Part shown: positions 10,837-20,900 of the stretch, one piece after another
Numbering within the stretch: position 1 is the stretch's first letter
How the letters are laid out: every line of letters begins with the position of its first letter
Source: Zygaena filipendulae
Lineage: Eukaryota; Arthropoda; Insecta; Lepidoptera; Zygaenidae
Assembly (NCBI GenBank): GCA_907165275.2
Contig: OU015649.1
Span: 3,440,001 to 3,504,000 of the forward strand
Length of the DNA: 64,000 nucleotides
Reading direction: 5' to 3'
The notes under the pieces: generated by a model
Database searches by the model: none
What the model was told of the DNA's origin: nothing
Seen by the model: only the letters and a program-made list of their open reading frames with translations
Program-made: the position numbers and the translations under genes

Positions 10837-13800
10837 GTGAGTAGCAAAGTATACTTAACAAAAATATTTGCGAGTTATTGTAGTAAACGGTGTTCATTTA
10901 CTTGTGTTGTCTATTGAACTAGACTTCTTTTTACTTAGGATCTCGTCCGGAGAAAAATCTTCCATCTGCGCCATCGCCAATGAGACAGTTCTTCCAGACC
11001 TGGGAATACAAACCTGATATCTCGATGAAAACTAACCAGTTTGGGAGTTCAGGATTCAAGAGTTACAGATCAAAATTAATTTCGTCTTCAAATAATAATG
11101 CTTATAGAGTGAATCTGCAGAAGAAAGAGATGTCACCTGCGAGATGGGCCTCCGACATTATGCAGGATAAGAATACCAATCGACTTGGGATAGCTGAACC
11201 GGGCTTTGATCTTACAGACGATGAGATGCTTAAGTTTAAAATATGGCCTCAAGGTGTCATACCTTACTATATAGATGACTTCTCATTTGGTGAGTGTTTT
11301 TTTTTTTAATTTTTTACCTAGCTTGCGTGTCATTCGTGTTCTATTTGCAAGTGCACTCGCATCACTTTCACATTCTATATTCTTTTTCCATTGTGAACCG
11401 ATTTTGTTAAATCAAGATCTGTAGGCAGTCTAACAAATTAGAAAAAATAAATCCAAACAGTTCATCAACTAGTCAGTCTAACTTGGCTAACGCTTGGAAT
11501 ATTAATATCCAAAAAGTTAGATTACCTCTGCCAGTCTAACAAGTTGAAAAAAAAAATGTCCAAATAGTTCGATCATCGAACTTAGAATTCTTAGAATTAG
11601 AATAAACCTGATTTTCCGAACGGATACCATCTGGGAACTTGAGAAAAATTAGCCTACTCCTTTCTTAAAGATCGGCAACGCACCTGCAATCTGCATGCCT
11701 TTTGGTGTTGCAGATGTCTATGGGCGGCCGTAATCACTTACCATCAGGTGTGCCATTTGCCTGTTTGCCCCATATTCTATATAAAAAAAGATAATTGCGA
11801 AACCTTTGCTGAATTCATTTTTCGTTTCCCTTCCATTTCCCGTTTCTGTTACCTTTTAATTCATAAGCCTACAACTCAGTAGATAGGTATTGTAGATCAC
11901 CTTTATATAGATCTTTCTTTGTTATACTACACTTTCTAACCTTTTTAGTTTTCCCCTTATTTATTTCATACACATCTATGACCCTTTCGGCAGAGCATGC
12001 AAAAGATATTATCTATGTCTCTTTAGATTAAGCACTGTTTATGTTTGTTTCTTTTTCTTGTGTGTTGTGCTGAAATAAATGTATTTTCTTCTTCTTCATC
12101 TTCTTCTATCGTTTTATTTGATACATTGTACCTTTTTTAACCGATACCTTGTTCCTTTTTTTAACTTAATCTTAGGTTAGTCCTTACCTGAAAACAAATC
12201 CACAGATAAAGTCCTTCGCGATAGAATACGAAGTTTCCTTGAGGTTATAAATGAAGTGACTGGTCTACATTTTTTGGAGTTACCAACGCCACCGGATGAT
12301 GAGAAAACGAGATGGGTGATTTTCATCAACAGACGAGGTCAGCTTGATTGTGCTGATCATACCATTGACTCTTTCACCAACGAAGGCGTACAGGTGAATA
12401 GTAGAGCTGTTTTTCCACCATGTTTGTTGAAGAGCATTAGTGCTGTTATGTACATGATGAAAGCACCGTTGATCTAGATTCTAGCGAATAGCGAACTTGA
12501 CTGCTACGCCAAGTGACCCCTGTTTCATACTCGCGTCAATTCAAACTTTATATGTGTGATGAGAATTAATTGTCTCGAAAAAAAATAAATTTTAGGTCAC
12601 TGTAAAGCTTATGTTACTCAGGAATAATGTAGCATTGTAATGGTGAAGGATTTTTTTAATTTTTGTAGTTTTTGAGTCTATTAGTTACAAACATACAAAT
12701 CTCTCCTCTTTATAATATTTGTATAGATTTAATAAAAAAATATATTATGATTTGATCTCATTTAGAAAGTGATATTGGGCTACGACTGTATGAGCACCAG
12801 CGGAGAACTGGCTGATGCGGTTTTGTCATTAGCAGGGATCCCGCCACAGCACAACTCCCCAGACCGATCTAATTATATTCACGTGGATGACCGTAATATT
12901 ATACCTGGTAAGCTGTTCCTGTTTTTTTATTAAATGACAACATTTATGTAATTATGCCAATGACAATGGATATGTTCCGAAATGCACTAATAGCACTGAC
13001 CCAGTTTTCCCAGTGCCGCGGAATTCGTTTCGAATAACTTTCAGTATCCTGCCGCAGTATCAGTAGTAGGCGGTATGACGTCATAATCGTCGCCATTTTT
13101 ATACTGTGAGCACGGGCGCTTCCGAGGTAAGGTGCTCTCAGTGGTTTGATCACGTGATCAACCTCGGACTAATGATTGGTCAACCGGGTCGGTCGGTTGA
13201 CATGTGTGGTTGACAGCACGACATGACAATGATATGGATAACAGTATACCGAACTGCGTTCTGTTTTAACCAGTACCAGTATTGCTCAGTATAGCTAACT
13301 TTATAGGAACGGCTTCGCAATGACGTCATACCTTACAATGCTCTCAGTGTGTACGGAATATCCCCATTGTGTGACTTGATAGACAAAGCAACGCTAATGA
13401 AGTAAAAAAAACACTCGAGATATGAGATTTACGAAATAAAATAAATAAAGAACTAAGCAATTAAAAAATACTTACATACCTACCTACTGTAAACAACAAT
13501 ATACAACCAACAACTTTATACAAAAACATGAATGGACTATTATTTCAAAGAAGTACAACTACAGAATCGAATTTTCTATTTGCTTATAAATAACTAACGG
13601 AAAAAAACACGTTAAAGTTTTATTTTACTATCGCATAAAACTTTCAGTAATATGTAGTATTGACTGTAACTATCTGTTTTGTTTGTTAAATGATTTTTAT
13701 TTTTCAGAAAAGAAATATTTATTTCAACAATTAAATGACACAGACTGGTTGTTTCACGATGTCGAATATGATCTCAACAGTGCCGGTCACTATCATTGGC

Positions 13801-14566
13801 ACAAATATACAGTGAATGGTGCTGCTACGATACGTCCTATGGTACTTTTTCTAATTTTTTTTTATGTTTTACTGGTAAGTATTTATCTAACTTTGGACTT
13901 CATTTGCAGTTTCCTGTAGATTTTGACGTTGGTCAAGGAAATGGCTTTAGCTATAGCGATATCTGGAAGATTAGAATGCTGTACAATTATATTTCTAGAA
14001 AACGTTCTAATTTCAAAGGTCCCGAATGTCAAAGGATGTTTGAACCTGGTGCAAACTTTAGTCGGTTTCGTCCAGAATCTCCTGATGAAATTGAACCAAG
14101 AAAAAAACCTAATAAATATTTGGGTATTGAAGAAGAGAGTCCTATTCAACCAAACTCTAATGAAACTAACATCGATGATAAGAGTCAGGACGACAACAAC
14201 GATACCTTTACTGATCAAGGCACGGAATCTGCAAGTGAAAATGTTAACAGTAATGAAGAAAAGATCAAGCAAATTGGCGTTGACAGTAAAGGCACTATCT
14301 CAGAAGGTTCAAATGACTCAAGTCAAGAAGATAAATCTCATGAACAAGACAAATACAGTGATGTTTCATCAACGAAAGAAGACACTAAAAAATCTGCAGA
14401 ACATACTTTAAATAGAATGAAAGGCAAAACGCAGCCTCTAAAAAATCCAATTGAAGAATTATCGGATTATAATACGGATGATAGAAATAAAAGACAAAAA
14501 AATAAACTATTTGTGAAAGACGATCCAGATGTTCGTAGATTCACAAATCCTGGGGGTAGATACTAA
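10776..14566 (+). CDS. Secreted astacin-like protein, predicted catalytically inactive (6 exons, 510 aa)
   Basis: Exons: 10776-10836, 10939-11289, 12206-12393, 12766-12907, 13708-13841, 13910-14566; 1,533 bases in frame. Residues 1-18 (MSPNLRCLFSLCIFLLMC) form a signal peptide, 19 to about 120 a propeptide-like region, about 122-320 an astacin (M12A) fold starting IWPQGVIPYYIDDF, and about 336-510 an acidic Ser/Asp/Glu/Lys-rich tail. Astacin zinc proteases carry HExxHxxGxxH, but here the aligned segment is DAVLSLAGIPPQ (217-228). All three His and the Glu are gone, although the following PDRSNY is kept. The Met-turn SxMHY reads SAGHY (272-276). Cys186 and Cys208 of one disulfide remain; the other pair is replaced by Gly157 and Tyr319. 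An intact frame and splice sites argue for a functional pseudoenzyme. The last intron is 68 bases with a weak GTACTT donor. Role unknown. Confidence 0.85.
10939..11289 (+). CDS. Astacin-like exon 2 (propeptide and domain start)
   Basis: 351 bases, acceptor TTACTTAG and donor GTGAGT. Encodes residues 21-138: a poorly conserved, Lys/Ser-rich propeptide, then IWPQGVIPYYIDDFSF, the usual opening of the astacin domain. Confidence 0.85.
11605..11795 (+). repeat. Lepidopteran LINE/SINE 3'-end fragment in astacin-like intron 2
   Basis: GGCAACGCACCTGCAATC, GTTGCAGATGTCTATGG and CTTACCATCAGGTGTGCC are hallmarks of a repeat tail that I know from many moth and butterfly introns. It ends in an AT-rich tail near TATATAAAAAAAG. 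Confidence 0.7.
12206..12393 (+). CDS. Astacin-like exon 3
   Basis: 188 bases, acceptor ATCCACAG and donor GTGAAT. Encodes residues 138-200 including RSFLEVINEVTGLHF, where family members have TCIxF; the Cys is replaced by Gly157. RWVIFINRRGQLDC follows, with Cys186 retained. The ORF also continues past 12393 to 12477, but that part is intronic. Confidence 0.85.
12766..12907 (+). CDS. Astacin-like exon 4 (degenerate active-site exon)
   Basis: 142 bases, acceptor CTCATTTAG and donor GTAAGC. Encodes residues 201-248: ILGYDC (Cys208 retained), then the position of the zinc motif, which lacks every metal ligand, then PDRSNYIHVDDRNIIP, which matches the conserved segment after the motif in active astacins. 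Confidence 0.85.
12964..13369. mobile_element. MITE in astacin-like intron 4
   Basis: About 406 bases bounded by imperfect inverted repeats (CAATGGATATGTTCCG at the left; CGGAATATCCCCATTG at the right). It contains two TGACGTCA sites (13076-13083 and 13321-13328) and the palindrome TGATCACGTGATCA with a CACGTG core near 13147. Confidence 0.6.
13708..13841 (+). CDS. Astacin-like exon 5 (Met-turn exon)
   Basis: 134 bases, acceptor TTATTTTTCAG. Encodes residues 248-292 with YDLNSAGHYHWHKY and ATIRPM. The frame must shift to join the next exon. A GTACTT donor at 13842 gives a 68-base intron. A stronger GTAAGT at 13875 would also be in frame and would add 11 hydrophobic residues, but it leaves only a 35-base intron, which is too short. 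Confidence 0.75.
13910..14566 (+). CDS. Astacin-like exon 6 (end of domain and acidic tail)
   Basis: 657 bases, acceptor CATTTGCAG. Encodes FPVDFDVGQGNGFSYSDIW and KIRMLYNY, the end of the astacin fold, where the usual LYxC cysteine is Tyr319. About 175 residues of low-complexity tail follow, rich in D/E/S/N/K, including SQDDNND and DKSQDDN-type runs. It ends GGRY before TAA. Confidence 0.85.
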   Translation, partial: FPVDFDVGQGNGFSYSDIWKIRMLYNYISRKRSNFKGPECQRMFEPGANFSRFRPESPDEIEPRKKPNKYLGIEEESPIQPNSNETNIDDKSQDDNNDTFTDQGTESASENVNSNEEKIKQIGVDSKGTISEGSNDSSQEDKSHEQDKYSDVSSTKEDTKKSAEHTLNRMKGKTQPLKNPIEELSDYNTDDRNKRQKNKLFVKDDPDVRRFTNPGGRY

Positions 14567-14567
14567 A

Positions 14568-14577
14568 AATAAATAAA
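14568..14577 (+). terminator. Overlapping AATAAA signals of the astacin-like gene
   Basis: AATAAA at 14568-14573 and again at 14572-14577, directly after the stop codon. This implies an extremely short 3' UTR ending before the Wnt6 stop codon on the other strand. Confidence 0.6.
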
Positions 14578-14647
14578 AAACTTAACAGATTTACAATGAG
14601 TACTAGGTATAATATAAAACATTCAATTTGATACATTGTCTATCACA

Positions 14648-14968
14648 TTAAAGGCATGTTTGTATATCTCGTTTGACATAGCACGTTTCACAAATAACTT
14701 GGCAACACCATTTGAATTGGCAGTTGCAATTTTCAGTCTCGCTGATCGTTTTTTGGGTGTACCCTCTTTTACAACAAAGTTGATCACAGCTGTCGGTTCC
14801 GGCGGAGCTAATGTTGCATTGGCGTCCTTCAGTGCCTAGAGAACCAGTCTTTATATTGGGCAGACAAAAATCTGGGGATTCTTCCGAATAAATAATATCT
14901 TTCTTTCCGGGTCGTTTAATGTTCAGACTCTCTGGCATAAAACTGTCGCCATCGTTGCTGGCGATAAC
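14648..14968 (-). CDS. Wnt6: Wnt6 terminal exon
   Basis: 321 bases including TAA, acceptor TTTTCAACAG. Starts [20 protein letters not shown] and ends [11 protein letters not shown]. It carries about a dozen cysteines of the C-terminal Wnt domain, including QLCCKRG and FKWCCQV. Confidence 0.95.
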   Translation of the reverse strand, partial: VIASNDGDSFMPESLNIKRPGKKDIIYSEESPDFCLPNIKTGSLGTEGRQCNISSAGTDSCDQLCCKRGYTQKTISETENCNCQFKWCCQVICETCYVKRDIQTCL

Positions 14969-17900
14969 CTGTTGAAAATTTAATAAAATAATATGAATGA
15001 TTGAAATATTTTTCTACTTTTTATTATAAAACCATTTATATCATTGCAGTCGATAAAAGTTTTTTTATTCCTCGTGAAAATCACGTTATACATATACAGG
15101 TACAATTTATAGTAAACTATGAAAGAAACATTTTGCGCGTGAAGAATCGTATTTATTTCTACTGAACCAGCAATTAGCAAGAATAATAGGTATTCTTACA
15201 TATTATAAAACAAAGTTCTCCGTCACGTCTGTCTGTCTGTCTATCTGTTCGCGATAAGCTCAAAAACTACTGAATGGATTTTCATGCAGTTTTCATCAAT
15301 AGATAGAGTGATTCAAGAGAAAGGTTTACACGTGTAGTTTATCCTAGAATTCCCGCAGGAACTCCAAAATCACCGCGAGTAAGACCGTTGACTAAAAAAA
15401 CTGGCATAAACACGTAATTTAAGTAAAAGTAACTTTATATGTACAAAAACTTTTTATTTCTACTATAAATATTTTCTACCTTAGCTGCACCTTCGAATCT
15501 GTCTCTTAGCTTGTCTCCGACTTCTCTGAAACTGGGCATCCTCCACCAGCAGGTTCGCAGTGTACACGAACCGGAGAGCCCATGACATTTGCACTCCACT
15601 TTCATACTGTTTTTTATTACCTAGAAAAAAGTAAAAGTACTTAAAGAAACCGGCAAATACACTTTTAACGCACATCGTACACAGAAAGGAGAGTCGCCGC
15701 TGAGGTGCGGGACATGAATTTAGCAGTGGGCCGACTTATAAAATTTCTATGTAATAAGCCAGATATCGGATGTTGATATTAACCAAATAAAAGTTAATAA
15801 AATCGATGCAAATAAAAGTTTCAACAGTTGTTCTGATGGAATCATATTATGACAGACATAGGTATAAGATGACATGGAGCAAAGACTAATTTGTCGTCCA
15901 ATTAGATTCTTACTAACCAACCTCCCAGCGTTATGATTATGCAACTTAATCAAGGTCTTGATATCACTTCGTTTTCTGTAGCGACTGTCCATGAAGTCCC
16001 TAGATTTCTTGAGGCCGAAGCGGACGTTGTCGCTGCAGCCGCCCCATTGCCAGTGGTCTGTTGGTGCGAGAGATGGGGGTAGAGGCGTAACGCGACCACG
16101 GCGAGGTTCCGGTTCACCCTGTGAAAAAATTTAGGTACTCTGTCTCAAAATTCATATTTAATTATCAAGTTTTCGGGTGACCTACTCGCAAATTATTGAT
16201 CTACAACCTGCGCACCGTGGTTTCAACCGCGTGAGTTTCAGAATCCAGGAACTCCAAAGTAGCTTAATTTACTTCTTGTATAACATCAGCTATTGCAGTG
16301 AAAGTCCCGTCAAAATCTGTACAACGGTTTCGGAGATTTACCCGCGTGAGTTTACCACAAACTTCTTTGATAAAAACTTTCTCCTTACAATAATAAACGC
16401 AACCAAAAAAGAATTAGCGAAATTGGTAATCCCTTAGGTATATAAAAAGCTATGATGATGGATAAAATAGGTATTTAAACTAAATTTTAGCCTAAATTGG
16501 TGGTTTAATTTCTATGTTCATTTGTAAAGTTGGTTGTCATTGTATACACGAATCCTAAATAGCTTAGGTACTTGAAAAAACTGAGCATAGAGCTTTTTAT
16601 TGTGTTCACTATGAATTTACGTATACGTAAGAGGTTGAACTTCCTTGAAGTGGAGAAAGAAACGTCGTTTTCGTTGCAAACTTTTTGCGCATCACTTTCG
16701 TTGACTTCAAAGACCGGCCGTTGCCGTAGCGTTGCTAAAATTTTACTTTCATTGTGGTAGTAGAAGTTTAACAACAAAAAACCGGATTAACTTTTAACCT
16801 TTTCACAAGAACATTCCAGTAGCGATCCAGCCGTGCATGCTTTGGTGATGGCGTACGTCACTCCTGCAGCGGTGATCGCATTCACGAACCCAGTTTCTCT
16901 TGTATCTATTAAAAAATAACTCCATTTAGAAATAAATAAAAAAGAAAAGGCATTTTAGAAGTCAATTCCCTAACAGGGTCAAAAGTCACGACACCTAACC
17001 AGAAACATTACTGAAGTGGAGTTAACAATATAGCTAAATATGAAGTGAGTTGTAAACATTTATTGTTGAGCACTGCGTTGATTGTACAGTTCATTCGTCA
17101 CAGTCATTAGTTTCATATAGTCAGACACTTTAGGGCATAGAAGCAATTACGTAAACACAGACCATAAAGGTGTAGAAAACAATATTGTTGACCCAAAAAT
17201 CAAATATTCACAAGAGTGAAGTAATAAAATTCGATGAGCTTCACAAATCGAGGGCTACATCCATAAAACATGTGAATTGGACATGCTGTTGTGTGCATTT
17301 AGTTTTACTAGTACTTATCCTTAAATATTAGAAAACAAAGTCCTCTCTGTCTGACTGTCTGCCTGTCTGTTCGCGAAAAACTCAAAAACTATTACTGAAA
17401 GTGGTAACTATACGTTCTATACAAAACTTACCAACTTCTTCAATACGCAATTTACATTTCATCTTTATTTTATTATTATATAGCTACTTACCTACTTTAA
17501 GTTTTTTTTAAATAAATTTGTGATTTTTATGGAATAATACATGCGGTTAGAATTCACTTGAGCGCTGATTCAAATCTCACGGTACCTCTAATAACTTTTG
17601 TTAATTTTTAATAAGTTTTACTTCTTGTACGTGAATCCATGAGTAGATTTATAACTACTAATATAAGCATAAGCTTTTTTATTTTGCAAAAAAAAGAAAT
17701 CTGTACATAGCTTTATGACCAGTCAAAGTTTCACACGAAGGTGGTCCTATTGAGTTTTCATGCGTTTATACGCTTTTCGTGACAATGCGTCATTGAAGCT
17801 AACGGGTACTTGGCTCCAACAATTAATATTGATGGCAAATGAACCGATGTTGGATGAATATTCAGACGGCATGAATAATGTGAAAATTGCTGCGCCGCGG

Positions 17901-20900
17901 TCGTCCACTGAATATGCTCGGACGTCAAATGAATGAATTCTGCGCTTTGTTTAGTTTGATGGCCTTATATTGATGGCATTCAATAGGTTCTAACTTGTGT
18001 GCCCGCACACACGGGAGTTGTATAATACTTGTATAATACCAACCGAAAGTACCCATTATAAATTTATTAGCTTTTATGTTTTTAATATCCTAACTAATAT
18101 TGTAAATATGAATGTAAGTTTGTTTGTTACGCTTTCACACCTTCACTACCCATGAAATTTTGCACACGCTTTATTAGGGGTACAGAAAAGGACATAGGGT
18201 ACACTGAGAGAATATAGGAGTTTGTTCGGGAAAGTTCGCGACCGAAAGTTGCCTAACGAAGATCTTCGGTATTTCTGCTATACCAGTGTTCGGTTGGGCA
18301 TCATATTTGGCTAGTAAACTCTTCTGTTGTTTGCACATTATTGACATCGCGCCAATTTGGTCGCCGTGCCTGCTGGTCACCGGTACCTATTGTGTCGCCA
18401 AAACGTCTAATTGATTTCACTCCGTGTATACTTTTTATTCCGGAATAGGCTAGTTTCCTGGGGAAAAAAATCAAAATTCTATTTAGTCCGTCAGTTAGAT
18501 AATAAAAAAATAAAAGACACGTATTTTTTGCTTTTTTAAAATAATGGAAATATGCATAGATAAAGCGCATTAAAGTTTAGGGTGGGGGACTCGTGATGTC
18601 ACAGCTCGCTATAACGTGCGAACAAACTGCAGCGAGGCGTGACGTCATGTGAAATTTCGACTTGATATATCTCCGTTATTTTTTGGTTACATAAAAAAAA
18701 AAAATACGTGTCCAATATTTTTTAATAATCTACAAAACGGACTAAAAAGAAAATTTAGGAAACTAGCCTATTACCGCAGGAAATTCAAAACTAATGTGGG
18801 AGAAACCACGAGGAACAACTTGTGGTCTAACAATTTATTAAGAAGACAGAAATTATAATCAAGTTTTTTTGTTACCTATACCTAATGTCATGTATTTTGA
18901 CGTGCGTGCAAGTAGGTAGCCATCACAATCTCTCGCATGCAGTCATATTCTGCTACCAACCATTATTTTTATTCATTTTGTTTGTTTGTTTATTTTATTT
19001 ATGTTTACACATAGTTTCTATACGCAATGTGTTCTTTCAACTCAAAAAATATTTTTTTTACTCTTTTTTTAATTGTTCTGCATGTATGTATCTAATCTAC
19101 CCACCGACTTTGGCCAAAAACATCACGTGACATAGCGATAGAAGTCAAAGTAAAAAAAAGATGTCAAGAAGATGAATCGAAAACTTTTGTAGCAAGTTTG
19201 TCATTAGCACAGATAATATTCATTAGATTCGATGGTTGCGCACGCGTTGCTACGTTCAAGCTGCCGTGGTAATTGCACACGAGCGCTGTCGTCAATAAAC
19301 CGCAATCCATTCCGGTAACCATTGTACAGTCAATAGCAGAAATAGGTAAACACTTTTGTCAGTCTTAGATCTTTATTAGGTACCAATATTGCAGTAAGAT
19401 CGAACGACTGTCAACAGTGTCTACAATATATTTCTCCTGCTGACTGTACGCCAAGAGGGCGCGTGTTATAATGAGCATCTTTATGAGCACTATTATGCGC
19501 CAGCGCATGGTTACAAAGCAAACCGTTAAAATCTATGAGAATAACGTAGTGTTTATTAACATGTAATCACAGTTAAGTAGTTTTGCGTGAAGAATATATT
19601 TGTAATATTGTATAATAGTAATGCTTGGACATTACCTACCACACAGCGCCACCTGGTTCAAAACTACACTGAGCTTGCACTATGGATACCAGACGCAGCT
19701 GATATAATAGGTACCTACTTGTATATTTTTAGCAAATGCATACTTGGACGCAGATAAGCAATAACATGTTAACCCACAATATTAAGTTATTGATTCAAAA
19801 CGCTTTATTGAGAGTTATAGAGCGTTTTTTAATTATGTGTTTACCTTATTACATTGTTTAAATACCAAAAAACATTTAAACATAAAAAAATACTGAAACA
19901 AAATGACGATATGATTTTAAAACAAGGTTTATTCAAAATTTCTCCAATGTGGATTAACACACTATTGCTTATCCATGTCCACTTATGAATCTTATGATAC
20001 CTACATACTAACACCCAGACCCAGAGCAAAAACCAATTATCATCGTATGCGGGTTCAACCCGCGACTCCCGGCGTAGCAGTTAGTTACGTTATACCACTA
20101 CACCTAGGGCGCTGTCGATGTCGCTATGAAAATCTTTGGTTGTGATCTGCCACCGTCGCGGTGTAATCACCGGTCGGTGTCTGCGTCGGATCGGTGTGCG
20201 GTTGTGCACATTGATTTTTTTGTCCGACGTCAATTATATAAACTTTTCGTGCAATAAATTTCGCTGTATCTCCAGCGGACGGGTGGCGGGAATGCGGCGA
20301 GGGTACGGCGTCGCGTCGTCCCGCGGTGCCCGGGCCCAATTAGCATGGTATCGATAGGCGCTGCCGATGCCGATCTCGTGTCAACCGTACCGCATTGCGC
20401 AGACCTTGCTGGCTCTACACTTATCTAATCTGTAATGAATGCTTGGCCAACTAGTAGATACAATAAAAACAAACAAGTAATAGTTACGATTCTAACCGAG
20501 TATAACAGCACCGTTGGTGTAGTGGTGACTGGTGCGGTAACTAAATACGCAAGTGTCGTGGGTTCGATCCCCATATCAGATTAAACATTTATATTTTGTA
20601 TGATAAAAATTTGTGTTTATTCTGAGTCTGGGTATTTAATATGCATCATAAATATACAGCGTGTAAAAACACCGGCGACATAACTGCTAGAAATCCATAT
20701 AAAATAGTAATTGAAGTTATTCTGCAGTAAAAATTATATTGATAAATGTAAATTTATTTTTAGGTTAAAAAAATTTAAAAAATTACAGCGCGCAATATAC
20801 TCACAAATCTATACCACAGTGTAACTACCTACATAATAACTACCAAGTCTCTTTAGAAAAAATATTGGTCACGTGATAAACTACAAAAATATGCAATAAC

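Larger units (their letters stand above)
18090..18840 (-). repeat. Nested repeat block: CTAG-type repeat carrying two insertions
   Basis: The - strand CTAG-type tail (GTTTGTTTGTTACGCTTTC, ATGAAATTTTGCACACGC) runs to about 18200. A foreign 210-base segment follows (18205-18415), then repeat sequence to 18443, then the MITE at 18444-18782, then the repeat head (TACCGCAGGAAATTC) to about 18830. Confidence 0.6.

Noticed and set aside
13842..13874. Extension of astacin-like exon 5 to the GTAAGT donor
   Set aside because: Would leave a 35-base intron, too short to splice, and would insert a hydrophobic stretch absent from the family.
13883..14272. 129-codon - strand frame opposite astacin-like exon 6
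   Set aside because: Shadow of the real coding exon; no domain.
20505..20580. tRNA gene at the box A/B sequence
   Set aside because: Acceptor ends do not pair and the sequence runs into a SINE body; a SINE head and not a tRNA gene.
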